25,037 nt of DNA from Bacillota bacterium (GTDB taxonomy: Bacteria; Bacillota_I; Bacilli_A; RFN20; CAG-826), in contig JAURLC010000019.1 in the NCBI GenBank assembly GCA_030831415.1, positions 1-25,037 of the forward strand, given 5' to 3'. The notes below the pieces were generated by a model. It was not told the DNA's origin, did no database searches, and saw nothing but the letters and a program-made list of their open reading frames with translations. A program made the translations under genes and the position numbers. Within the stretch, counting starts at the first letter, position 1. Each line of letters starts with the position of its first letter. Below, one piece after another: positions 17,099 through 24,755 of this stretch.

Positions 17099-18535
17099 CT
17101 AATAAGCACGTGCGAACAAGACGATTCGTTTCGCAGGTTTACCTGTAATTGCACAAGTAGGTGCTAAACCTTTTTGATGGAACGGAATAACGCGTGCCGT
17201 TGCTTGTGCCTTTTCTTTAATGATAGTTTCAACCTCATGTTCATCACTAACTGACATTCGGACATAGCCACCATGGGTATTCAAAATGTCCAGCAATTCT
17301 TCCAAAGAATGAGCATCACGAATGTGATCATTTAAATGCTGTTGAGCTGATAACAATAATCGTTGATGTAACTCTTTTAACAAAATGGGTACTTGTTGAG
17401 ACACATCACTTAAGGACACCATACGTTTTTCTTTGGTATCACGAAGGGCGATAACGACTTGTCCTTGAGCTAAATCACGAGGACCAATTTCAATACGTAA
17501 GGGAACACCTTTCATTTCATATTCAGCAAATTTCCACCCTGGTGATTGCGGAGAATCATCGAGTTTGACACGCAAACCTAATTTAATTAATTCTGATTGT
17601 AGGGATCGAGCAGCTTCTAAGACTCCTTCCTTTTGCATCATAATTGGAACGAGGACCACTTGAATGGGGGCAACAAAAGGAGGCAAAACAAGACCATTAT
17701 CATCACCGTGGACCATAATGAGACTTCCAATAAGTCTTGTCGAAACGCCCCATGAGGTTTGATGGGCATATTGTAACGTGTTATTTCGGTCTTGAAAACG
17801 GATATTAAACGCCTTAGCAAAACCGGTTCCAAAATAATGGGTCGTTCCTGATTGTAACGATTTACCATCATGCATTAAGGCTTCGATGGCATACGTTTCT
17901 TCTGCACCTGCAAATTTTTCTTTTTCTGTTTTTCGACCTGATAAAAATGGAATGGCAAGTAAATCCTTACCAAGTTGTTCATAAATGGATAACATACTGA
18001 GCGTTTCTACGCGTGCATCTTCTTCTGATTCATGGACTGTATGACCTTCTTGCCATAAAAATTCCGCCCCTCTTAAAAAAGGACGTGTCGTTTTTTCCCA
18101 TCGGACCACGGAACACCATTGATTATATTTTTTCGGCAAATCACGATATGAACTAATGATTTTACTATAATGTTCACAAAATAAAACTTCTGATGTTGGA
18201 CGAATGATGAGGGGATCGTCTAATTTTTCTTTACCACCATAGGTTGCAATTAACGTTTCTGGCGCGAAACCTTCAACATGTTCTTTTTCTTTATTAAAAA
18301 GCGATTCTGGAATGACCATTGGCATGTAAACATTTTCATGACCTGTTTCTGCAAAACGTTGGTTAAGGTATGCTTGAATGCGTTCCCAAATAGCGTATCC
18401 ATATGGCCGATAAATAATAAATCCTTTTGTGGAGGAATAATCCATTAATTCGGCTTTTTTACATACATCGGTGTACCATTGTGCAAAGTCAACATCACGT
18501 GAAGTGATTGCATCGTTTTTAATTGGTTTTTCCAT
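17099..18535 (-). CDS. proS: Prolyl-tRNA synthetase, archaeal/eukaryotic-type
   Basis: A 478-residue class II aminoacyl-tRNA synthetase that charges tRNA-Pro. It has motif 2 (RWEKTTRPFLRGAEF, 145-159), RPTSE (112-116) for proline binding, a motif 3 region (STRLIGSLIMVHGDDNG, about 270-286), an anticodon-binding domain, and the C-terminal domain ending in the family-typical Tyr (FARAY). It lacks the ~180-residue editing insertion of the usual bacterial enzyme. This short type is typical of Mollicutes and some Firmicutes. AGGAG lies 7 nt before the ATG. The start overlaps the upstream gene's stop by 17 nt, so the two are co-transcribed. Confidence 0.95.
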   Translation of the reverse strand: MEKPIKNDAITSRDVDFAQWYTDVCKKAELMDYSSTKGFIIYRPYGYAIWERIQAYLNQRFAETGHENVYMPMVIPESLFNKEKEHVEGFAPETLIATYGGKEKLDDPLIIRPTSEVLFCEHYSKIISSYRDLPKKYNQWCSVVRWEKTTRPFLRGAEFLWQEGHTVHESEEDARVETLSMLSIYEQLGKDLLAIPFLSGRKTEKEKFAGAEETYAIEALMHDGKSLQSGTTHYFGTGFAKAFNIRFQDRNNTLQYAHQTSWGVSTRLIGSLIMVHGDDNGLVLPPFVAPIQVVLVPIMMQKEGVLEAARSLQSELIKLGLRVKLDDSPQSPGWKFAEYEMKGVPLRIEIGPRDLAQGQVVIALRDTKEKRMVSLSDVSQQVPILLKELHQRLLLSAQQHLNDHIRDAHSLEELLDILNTHGGYVRMSVSDEHEVETIIKEKAQATARVIPFHQKGLAPTCAITGKPAKRIVLFARAY

Positions 18536-20237
18536 AAATTTTCTCCTGTTTGAACATCCTTTGTTGGAAACGATTCATCGTTTGAACGGTGGGTTGCATT
18601 GGTTCCTTTTGCCAACTGAGAATGAAATCAGCACTCAAGATTTTAACACGATTTAAGGGAAGTAAATCGACTGCACCTTCAGAATATAAATCAAAGATCA
18701 TAAATGGTTTGTTATAAATTGCAAAAACTTGTAGGATTCGTTTGAATTGAAGCAACGCTTTTTCATCGGATTCCAAATATTGAATACGACGAGAATCAAG
18801 GACAAAAAATTGACATTGTTCGTAAATGGAAGAATCTAAGTCTTGATTCGCATCATCAAGGACAAGGCCAACGTTAATTTTTTGACGGGTAAATAAAGAC
18901 AGTAATGGCAATACATCGGCTGAGGGTAAGTTAAGCTCTTTCATTTCAAGTTCGTCAAAGAAAAATTGATGTCGGAAAGGGGTTGAAAAGACATCATATT
19001 CTTTCATAATCGAATCAAGAGGCATTTGAATGGAAAGTGGAATTAATAATTTTTCACTTGTTGAAACATGGATTTCTTGAATTTTTTTCACATACTGATC
19101 ATAAAATGCTCGTGCATCATTCGTATTGGAAGCCATTTGCAAAATTTCTAAGGTTGACAAAATGATTTCTTGATGCGGTTGAATTTGTATCAATTGACCA
19201 GCATACGTAAAATTCGACAAATCTAAATAAGGACGAAATCCGAGCTGAAAATTAAATTTTGCAAAAAGTTCCTTACGACGATGGTCGATAACTTGGTCTT
19301 GATTAGAACTCATCGGTTGGACTGGATCATACACTAAAAAATTCATGCTCTTTGAAAACATAAACGCATTCATTTCGCGAGCCTTTAAAATCAACGCTTT
19401 TAAATCATTGGGAAAATATTGATGCTCGACAATCGAAACCGTAAATTTCACGAGTGTATCTAAAGAATTCAGTTCTAAGTATTGGGCAATCATTCGAATA
19501 AAGGTTTGCGCGATTGAAATGTAACCTTGACGTTCTAATCGTTGCGTTGAAAGTATGTAAATGTCATTTAAGGTATCGATGATTTGTAATTGATTCGAGA
19601 GATATGGTAATAATTTTTCTTTAAATTGAGATAAATAAAACGTCTTAAATTGATCATCGAGTGCTGATCGCCCAAAGTTAAATGAAATGTAAAAAAAGGC
19701 ACCGTCCTTTTTTCCAAGTTTTTTGGTGACTCGCAATGCTTCTTCCGTAGTTAGCACCCGGCGTGACAATCGACTTTGCTTAGGATTAGGTTTTAAATAC
19801 CGTAATATATATCGATTCGCATTAATAATTTGTTGATCATGATCCACATAATTGACTTCAAAGATCACCTGTTGTTGTCCTTTATCTTTTATGAAAGGAC
19901 TTTGAAATGTCCAAGGAGCGTCTTGTTGTTTGGAAATCAGTGCATTTAACCAGGTCATGAAGGCAACTTGTTGTTTGGGAAGGAATGCTTTGAGGAATTG
20001 ATCTAAAACAAATGTTTTCAACGTTCGCCCTATTTTTAGGTCGTATTCTTCTACTTGACCAAGTGCAAGATTAAAGCGAATCACTAATCCATAATTGAGC
20101 CGTTGTTGAATCGCATGAAAATGATCATTTTGATTTTGCCTAAATCCGATTAAGAAAATCATCACTAGAAATGCAATGATTCCAATCGTGGACAAAACCA
20201 CCCATAAAAAATTTGTTTCTAGAAACTGAATAACCAT
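18519..20237 (-). CDS. Membrane-anchored degenerate GGDEF-EAL-like protein
   Basis: 572 residues from ATG 20237; an in-frame GTG at 20249 is the alternative. Neither has a Shine-Dalgarno sequence. One transmembrane helix (about 9-31) is followed by a cytoplasmic PAS-like stretch (45-150), then a part resembling GGDEF (about 165-305) with TLNDIYILS (222-230) where RxGGDEF should be. The last part (about 320-550) follows EAL order: FNFQLGFRPYLDL for the entry, GQLIQIQ where EAL should be, GLVLDDANQD (DD at 461-462), FFVLDSRRI for KxD, and FDLYSEGAVDLL for the EGVE region. Key catalytic residues appear lost, so a non-enzymatic or nucleotide-sensing role is likely. This assignment is from visual alignment only. 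It overlaps proS by 17 nt. Confidence 0.6.
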   Translation of the reverse strand: MVIQFLETNFLWVVLSTIGIIAFLVMIFLIGFRQNQNDHFHAIQQRLNYGLVIRFNLALGQVEEYDLKIGRTLKTFVLDQFLKAFLPKQQVAFMTWLNALISKQQDAPWTFQSPFIKDKGQQQVIFEVNYVDHDQQIINANRYILRYLKPNPKQSRLSRRVLTTEEALRVTKKLGKKDGAFFYISFNFGRSALDDQFKTFYLSQFKEKLLPYLSNQLQIIDTLNDIYILSTQRLERQGYISIAQTFIRMIAQYLELNSLDTLVKFTVSIVEHQYFPNDLKALILKAREMNAFMFSKSMNFLVYDPVQPMSSNQDQVIDHRRKELFAKFNFQLGFRPYLDLSNFTYAGQLIQIQPHQEIILSTLEILQMASNTNDARAFYDQYVKKIQEIHVSTSEKLLIPLSIQMPLDSIMKEYDVFSTPFRHQFFFDELEMKELNLPSADVLPLLSLFTRQKINVGLVLDDANQDLDSSIYEQCQFFVLDSRRIQYLESDEKALLQFKRILQVFAIYNKPFMIFDLYSEGAVDLLPLNRVKILSADFILSWQKEPMQPTVQTMNRFQQRMFKQEKIYGKTN

Positions 20238-20264
20238 AAATAAATGCACTTAAACATTGTTTAA

Positions 20265-20293
20265 ATTATACGTTTTTTAAAGGGAAATAACAA
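20265..20293 (-). promoter_or_regulatory. Promoter of the GGDEF-EAL-like / proS operon
   Basis: On the - strand TTGTTA (20293-20288), a 17-nt spacer, then a perfect TATAAT (20270-20265). It predicts a leader of about 20 nt before ATG 20237 with no ribosome binding site. Confidence 0.65.
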
Positions 20294-20328
20294 TAAAAGT
20301 ATGCTTCAATCCTAAGTGTAATTCTCCC

Positions 20329-20356
20329 TTATACAACGAAGATTTTATGCTATAAT
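20329..20356 (+). promoter_or_regulatory. Promoter of tRNA-Ser(CGA)
   Basis: TATAAT at 20351-20356 with an extended -10 TGC (TATGCTATAAT) and a weak -35, TTATAC, at 20329-20334. It ends 10 nt before the tRNA. Confidence 0.6.
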
Positions 20357-20366
20357 TCCCAATGAC

Positions 20367-20457
20367 GGAGAAATACCCAAGTGGCTGAAGGGGTCAGTTT
20401 CGAAAACTGATAGGAGGCGCAAGTCTCGCGAGGGTTCAAATCCCTCTTTCTCCGCCA
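20367..20457 (+). tRNA. tRNA-Ser (CGA anticodon)
   Basis: A 91-nt class II tRNA with acceptor GGAGAAA/TTTCTCC, anticodon stem TCAGT/ACTGA, loop TTCGAAA with anticodon CGA (20401-20403), a long variable arm (GGAGGCGCAAGTCTCGC), T loop TTCAAAT and CCA encoded at 20455-20457. It decodes TCG. Confidence 0.96.
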
Positions 20458-20464
20458 TAATCGT

Positions 20465-21508
20465 ATGATTGAAAAAAAGAAAAGAACCTCTGTTCTTCAA
20501 CGTCTATTTCTAATAACACTATTTCTTTATGGAACGATTCTAATTTTTCCTAGACCTCAAAGTTTTGCATTCAACAATCCACTCCGTGTGGAGCACAATG
20601 AACTCCCACTTTTAATCGCCCATGGGGGTGGTAATCTTGAATTCCCCGATAATACTCTGGAAGCGTATTACCACGCCTACTCGATTAACCCAAATGTTAT
20701 GCTAGAAACCGATGTTAACCTTACCGCGGATAATGTCATCATTTTATCCCATGATCGAACGTTAGATCGTAAAACGAATCTTACAAATGCTACCATCGCA
20801 GACATCAATTACACCGATCTAGTAAACAGCGAAGTAGACTTTGGTTTTTCAAATCCAACGGAAGGCCCTAACGGTTTCAACGTGACCAACACATTCAATC
20901 GTTATCAAAATTACTTAGGTGAAGAAGTCACTCCTTTGGATGTAGAGTATCCTCAGGGTATTTCCCCTCGTCATCCGAGCAAATTTTTAGTTTCGACTTT
21001 GGAAGAATTGATCACACTTTTTCCCAATAATCTTATTAATGTTGAAATCAAACAAACGGATGAAACCGGGCTTCGTGCGCTTGAAAAAGTAATTGAACTT
21101 ATGGATACGTACGCAGAAAGTCACCAAACGTATCAACGAATTGTCCTCGCTTCTTTTCACGAAAATGTCTACGAAGAACTCCAACGACTCCAAGGCACAA
21201 CGCATCCCAATCTTATGTTTTCTCCCGAATTTAATGGCGTATTATCTTTTTACATCATGCAGTTAACCGGAACTTCCGTATTTTACCAACATCGTGTGGC
21301 AGTGTTGCAACTCCCTACGGAACAACTTGGTTTATCGTTAACGACTCGTTCGCTTATTCAAACCGCCCACCAGCACAATATTGCCGTCCATTATTGGACC
21401 ATTAACGATGAAGAAACGATGATTGACCTCATCGAAAAAGGGGTCGATGGTATTATGACGGATCGACCCAGTTTATTACAAGACGTCTTAACGCGGTACG
21501 CTACTTAA
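20465..21508 (+). CDS. Membrane-anchored glycerophosphodiester phosphodiesterase
   Basis: 347 residues. A KKKR start and a hydrophobic segment (about 11-29) form a signal anchor that places the enzyme outside the membrane. It hydrolyses glycerophosphodiesters to glycerol-3-phosphate and an alcohol. Family motifs: AHGGG with catalytic H53 (usually HRG, so the Arg is replaced), PDNT (61-64), ETD (E81, D83), SHDRTLDRKTN with H96, VEIK (E194) and VHYWTIND near the C-terminus, then GVDGIMTDRP. A 60-residue insertion lies between the HD and VEIK motifs. The ATG is only 7 nt after the tRNA CCA, with no ribosome binding site. It overlaps the convergent yitT-like gene by 8 bp. Confidence 0.9.
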   Translation: MIEKKKRTSVLQRLFLITLFLYGTILIFPRPQSFAFNNPLRVEHNELPLLIAHGGGNLEFPDNTLEAYYHAYSINPNVMLETDVNLTADNVIILSHDRTLDRKTNLTNATIADINYTDLVNSEVDFGFSNPTEGPNGFNVTNTFNRYQNYLGEEVTPLDVEYPQGISPRHPSKFLVSTLEELITLFPNNLINVEIKQTDETGLRALEKVIELMDTYAESHQTYQRIVLASFHENVYEELQRLQGTTHPNLMFSPEFNGVLSFYIMQLTGTSVFYQHRVAVLQLPTEQLGLSLTTRSLIQTAHQHNIAVHYWTINDEETMIDLIEKGVDGIMTDRPSLLQDVLTRYAT

Positions 21509-22484
21509 CGGGTCGGATAAAGAATCGACCGTACACTTGATGGGAATATGATTCATCAATAAACGAATTTGGATCAATTGAACGTACAAGTTTGATGACA
21601 TCACGTGCTTCTGTACTCGAAACCACCATATAAATCACGAACTTATCTAGGTCCGTGAACCCACCCTTTGCTTTTACAACGGTGCACCCATGATGAAATT
21701 TTTGCATGATCACCTTCGGCATACTTTCGACACTCGTGACAATTTGTAAACTTGTTTTCTTGTTTCGAACATTAATCGTATCGACAACTTTTGAGGTTGT
21801 AAAAAAATAAATAAGTGAAAATATGATTGAATTTAACGCTCCATCGGTTGACTCGGTTGTGATTAAATAAATGGTTGTGAACACAAATAAAATACTCGTA
21901 TTAATTAAAATTGCAAATTTACCGACAGAGGTTGATTTCACGTTAGCAAAATAATACGTCACCACATCTAATCCCCCACTTGAAATTTCCATCACATACG
22001 CGATAGAACTTGCTAACCCCTGTAATAGTCCTGCTATGATTGCCCGTGATAATAAATCACCGGTTATGTTCACTAATAGCGTCACATCATCGGGAATGAT
22101 TTCGATAAAGATCGAGGTCATTACGACATTAATCATTGAAAAAATAGCAAAACGTTTTCCAATTTTGGTATATCCTAAAAAGAAAATCGGAATATTCAGC
22201 AAGAAATAGAAAATCGCTTGTAACGTCCGATTATCAATAGTATCCAACAGATGAATTAAATCAAAAAAGCGATTAAGTGTTTGGGAAATTCCAGAGACGC
22301 CACCTGTAATGAGAGGAACAGCTTCAAAATCGGTCGAAGGGACAATAAACGAACGAAACGTATAGGCCGCAAGTGCTGAGGAAACAATTGTACCTAATGC
22401 AATAAGAAAGTTTTCTAATAAAGTTTTTATTTTAGGATGAACTTCTAACCAATGAAGGACGCGATGAATAAGGTGAGATTCCAT
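21501..22484 (-). CDS. YitT family membrane protein with DUF2179 domain
   Basis: 327 residues from ATG 22484, which has GAAGG about 6 nt upstream; a longer in-frame start at 22616 would run through the promoter and is rejected. The N-terminal ~230 residues form about five to six helices, with the conserved PLITGGVSGISQTL after the first helix. The last ~90 residues form the cytosolic DUF2179 domain, including GCTVVKAKGGF, VSSTEARDVI and the DPNSF segment. YitT proteins are common in Firmicutes and are presumed transporters or regulators of unknown substrate. Confidence 0.88.
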   Translation of the reverse strand: MESHLIHRVLHWLEVHPKIKTLLENFLIALGTIVSSALAAYTFRSFIVPSTDFEAVPLITGGVSGISQTLNRFFDLIHLLDTIDNRTLQAIFYFLLNIPIFFLGYTKIGKRFAIFSMINVVMTSIFIEIIPDDVTLLVNITGDLLSRAIIAGLLQGLASSIAYVMEISSGGLDVVTYYFANVKSTSVGKFAILINTSILFVFTTIYLITTESTDGALNSIIFSLIYFFTTSKVVDTINVRNKKTSLQIVTSVESMPKVIMQKFHHGCTVVKAKGGFTDLDKFVIYMVVSSTEARDVIKLVRSIDPNSFIDESYSHQVYGRFFIRPVK

Positions 22485-22523
22485 AAAATAACCTTCTTTT
22501 TCTTGGACAATTATGCCAAAAAG

Positions 22524-22529
22524 ATTATA
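22524..22529 (-). promoter_or_regulatory. Likely -10 box of the yitT-like gene
   Basis: TATAAT on the - strand, 40 nt before ATG 22484. The -35 is weak (TATTCA at 17 nt or TTCAAG at 15 nt). Confidence 0.4.
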
Positions 22530-22566
22530 TACTAATTGTTGTGTCTTGAATAAAGTATTATTCTTA

Positions 22567-22595
22567 TTGAAGAATAGGGACTGCTTTGATAAGAT
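22567..22595 (+). promoter_or_regulatory. Promoter of the membrane thioredoxin-fold gene
   Basis: TTGAAG (22567-22572), a 17-nt spacer, then TAAGAT (22590-22595) with an extended TGA. It lies 35 nt before ATG 22631 and upstream of GGAGG at 22619-22623. Confidence 0.6.
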
Positions 22596-22630
22596 TAACG
22601 TGCTTAAGAAAAGCATTTGGAGGCGACTAC

Positions 22631-23422
22631 ATGAAAGTAATTGGACAATTTTTTTCGAGAATATTTGGTGGGCTTTGGAACTGGATTAAAGAAACCGCAT
22701 GGGTTCAACCTTTATTAATTGTTGGGATGATTTTTGCAGTCATCTTCTCTATTCCTACGATTTCCGAATGGGTACAAAATGTTGCAGAAAGTATTAACTC
22801 AGCGGAATCCTACTATCGCAATTATCAACTTCGCCTTGAAGGTGAAGACGAATCCGAAGCACAAGAACTCGTGGATGCCATGATGGCTGAATCGGATGAA
22901 TTTGGCGAAAAATTCATGCTCGTATTTGTTCAAGTAAACTGTCAATTTTGTAAAGACGTGCAACCAGCTTTTAAATTACTAGCTGAAGATACGGATCGTT
23001 TCTACGGAACAAAACGTGTAGGTGAAGATATCACCCCAGTTACTAAAGACGAGTTTGGAACCTTTAAAATTTACACCATCTTCATTGATGAAGAGTATTC
23101 CTACACAGAAGATGAATCCACAACTCCTTTTGAACGTTTCTTACAACGCAATGATGCTTTCTTAGAACGTACAGCGGAAGTTGCACGTAATTCTTGGTAC
23201 ACGATTAACGGCTTTTTAGATGAAGCACGTATCAATACACTTGAAGCTGGTGAATCGAATGCAATTCCAACACCCACGGTGATTATGTATGACTTATCGA
23301 ATAATTCTCCTGAAGTTGGCATTTCCGAACTGATGATTTCTGTTTCAGGTTCTACTTCTTATGATCGTGCAACCTTGCTATCCAATGCATGGATGCATCG
23401 GGATGAATTCACCTTACAATAA
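22631..23422 (+). CDS. Membrane-anchored thioredoxin-fold protein with CxxC
   Basis: 263 residues from ATG 22631. GGAGG at 22619-22623 sits 7 nt upstream and decides this start over the in-frame TTG-type upstream extension. A single helix (about 27-45) with a lysine- and arginine-containing N-terminus anchors the protein. The rest is an acidic domain with VQVNCQFCKDVQPAF (101-115), in which C104 and C107 form a CQFC redox motif in thioredoxin position, and a later IPTPTV cis-proline segment. An insertion of about 80 residues separates the two. It may act as a thiol oxidoreductase outside the membrane or on its inner face; the motif is non-canonical. It is single-gene, with its own promoter and terminator. 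Confidence 0.75.
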   Translation: MKVIGQFFSRIFGGLWNWIKETAWVQPLLIVGMIFAVIFSIPTISEWVQNVAESINSAESYYRNYQLRLEGEDESEAQELVDAMMAESDEFGEKFMLVFVQVNCQFCKDVQPAFKLLAEDTDRFYGTKRVGEDITPVTKDEFGTFKIYTIFIDEEYSYTEDESTTPFERFLQRNDAFLERTAEVARNSWYTINGFLDEARINTLEAGESNAIPTPTVIMYDLSNNSPEVGISELMISVSGSTSYDRATLLSNAWMHRDEFTLQ

Positions 23423-23445
23423 CCGCTTTCATTCTTCAAACATTG

Positions 23446-23475
23446 AAAACCACCTTGTAGTCAAGGTGGTTTTTT
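23446..23475 (+). terminator. Rho-independent terminator overlapping the next promoter
   Basis: AACCACCTTG-TAGT-CAAGGTGGTT, a perfect 10-bp stem, followed by a T-run ending at 23475. It ends the thioredoxin-fold gene 24 nt after its stop. Confidence 0.92.
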
Positions 23476-23482
23476 GTATAAT
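23455..23482 (+). promoter_or_regulatory. Promoter of the yfiH-like gene, nested in the terminator
   Basis: TATAAT at 23477-23482 with TTGTAG (23455-23460) 16 nt upstream, inside the terminator hairpin. The predicted start of transcription (+7 after the -10) coincides with the A of ATG 23489, which gives a leaderless mRNA. Confidence 0.5.
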
Positions 23483-23488
23483 AAGGGC

Positions 23489-24265
23489 ATGTTAACATCA
23501 CTTTTTCATATAGGATTTGATAATGATCGGGTTTTTGGAGCTGTTACTAAACGTAAGGGTGGCGTATCCAAACCTCCTTTTGATGCGCTTAACACAGGAT
23601 TTCAAACAGGCGATCTACCACAAACCATCGTACGCAACCGACAACTCATTTTTGATCAACTACCTTCCTCATTACATCCCTTTGTGTTCACGTATCAATC
23701 TCATTCGACGGTCCTAAAAAAAGTTTTTCTCAAGGATGCAGGAAAAGGATTACATTCCTTTGAGTCTGGTGTAGAAGCAGATGCACTATATACAACGGAT
23801 AAACAGTTACCTATTTGCGTTTTTCATGCCGATTGCGTGCCCATCTTTCTTGTTCACCAATCAAAACCACTCATTGCCATCATCCATGCAGGGACACCTG
23901 GAACGCTTCAACATATTGCATTGAAGGTCGTCCAATCAATTTGTAAACAAGAAAATATAAAACCTAGTGAATTAGATGCCTGCTTAGGACCTTCCTTAGA
24001 CTTCGCCCATCATCCTATTTCAGTGGAAAGAATGAATGAAATTTTAAGTATCGATGCGAATTTTGCTCCTGCCATTAAATTAATCGCCGGTCAACTCTAT
24101 GTAGATGGTCCATTATTAAATTATATGCACCTCATTGATGCAGGATTATCTCCTACATCGATTCGAGTGAGTACCATCGATACTTTTTCCAACGCAAAAG
24201 AATATTATTCTGCTTCTCGTGATGTGAAAACCGGACGACATCTTTCTTTTATTTACTTGAAATAA
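23489..24265 (+). CDS. pgeF: YfiH/PgeF-type polyphenol oxidase (laccase-domain) family protein
   Basis: 258 residues from ATG 23489; an in-frame TTG at 23474 lies inside the terminator T-run and is rejected. YfiH-family proteins are purine nucleoside-acting enzymes linked to peptidoglycan editing in E. coli. The metal-site residues are visible: H72 in QSHS, C116 in HADC and H133 in HAG. The usual HAGWRGT is here HAGTPGT, so the Trp-Arg pair is missing, and the GPCIG region is LGPSLDF without Cys. In a wall-less organism a nucleoside role is more likely than peptidoglycan editing; this is inference. It overlaps coaD tail-to-tail by 17 bp. Confidence 0.88.
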   Translation: MLTSLFHIGFDNDRVFGAVTKRKGGVSKPPFDALNTGFQTGDLPQTIVRNRQLIFDQLPSSLHPFVFTYQSHSTVLKKVFLKDAGKGLHSFESGVEADALYTTDKQLPICVFHADCVPIFLVHQSKPLIAIIHAGTPGTLQHIALKVVQSICKQENIKPSELDACLGPSLDFAHHPISVERMNEILSIDANFAPAIKLIAGQLYVDGPLLNYMHLIDAGLSPTSIRVSTIDTFSNAKEYYSASRDVKTGRHLSFIYLK

Positions 24266-24755
24266 GATTTAATTTTGCTAAGTATTGGGCAACAAGAGGA
24301 GGGACGAGGTTTGAAACATCGACTCCTTGTTTTGCTAATTGTTTAATCATACTGGAAGAAATGAAATCATGACGATGACTTGCCATAAAAAATACCATGT
24401 CAATGGATGCATCGATTAACTGATTTCCAGCGAAAATTTCATGTTCATAAGTAAAGTCTGGAACGGCACGAAGGCCACGAACAATTGCGATCGCTTGATG
24501 ATCTTTTGCAAATTGTACGGTCAGGCCACTGGTCACCTCGACTTGAATACGGGTAGCATCAATCGAGGAGGCAACCTCTTGGAGCATTGCCAAACGTTCT
24601 TTAGCAGAAAATGTCGCAACTTTTTGGGGATTGACAGCTAAAAGTAAGATTACGCGATCAAAAATGTTTAAAGCGCGTTTTAAAATGTCCACATGACCGA
24701 AGGTAATGGGATCAAAGGTTCCAGGATAAATGGCAATTTTGGGTTTTATTTCCAT
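24249..24755 (-). CDS. coaD: Phosphopantetheine adenylyltransferase
   Basis: 168 residues, the usual size. It catalyses the fourth step of coenzyme A synthesis, 4'-phosphopantetheine + ATP to dephospho-CoA. It has the nucleotidyltransferase signature YPGTFDPITFGH (10-21; the T/HxGH site ends at H21), the RGLRA segment (R93) and SSSMIK (133-138). The start is ATG 24755, inside the 3' end of rsmD (10-nt overlap), where the family-typical protein begins. A longer open frame extends upstream to 24824 but would overlap rsmD more. The rsmD-coaD order is conserved in Firmicutes. Confidence 0.96.
   Translation of the reverse strand: MEIKPKIAIYPGTFDPITFGHVDILKRALNIFDRVILLLAVNPQKVATFSAKERLAMLQEVASSIDATRIQVEVTSGLTVQFAKDHQAIAIVRGLRAVPDFTYEHEIFAGNQLIDASIDMVFFMASHRHDFISSSMIKQLAKQGVDVSNLVPPLVAQYLAKLNLISSK

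Noticed and set aside
18539..18600. T-box riboswitch for proS
   Set aside because: The region upstream of proS is coding sequence of the overlapping upstream gene; no T-box motif or specifier hairpin is visible.
22485..22616. N-terminal extension of the yitT-like protein
   Set aside because: It crosses a TATAAT promoter candidate and a low-complexity intergenic region; ATG 22484 has a ribosome binding site and matches the family start.
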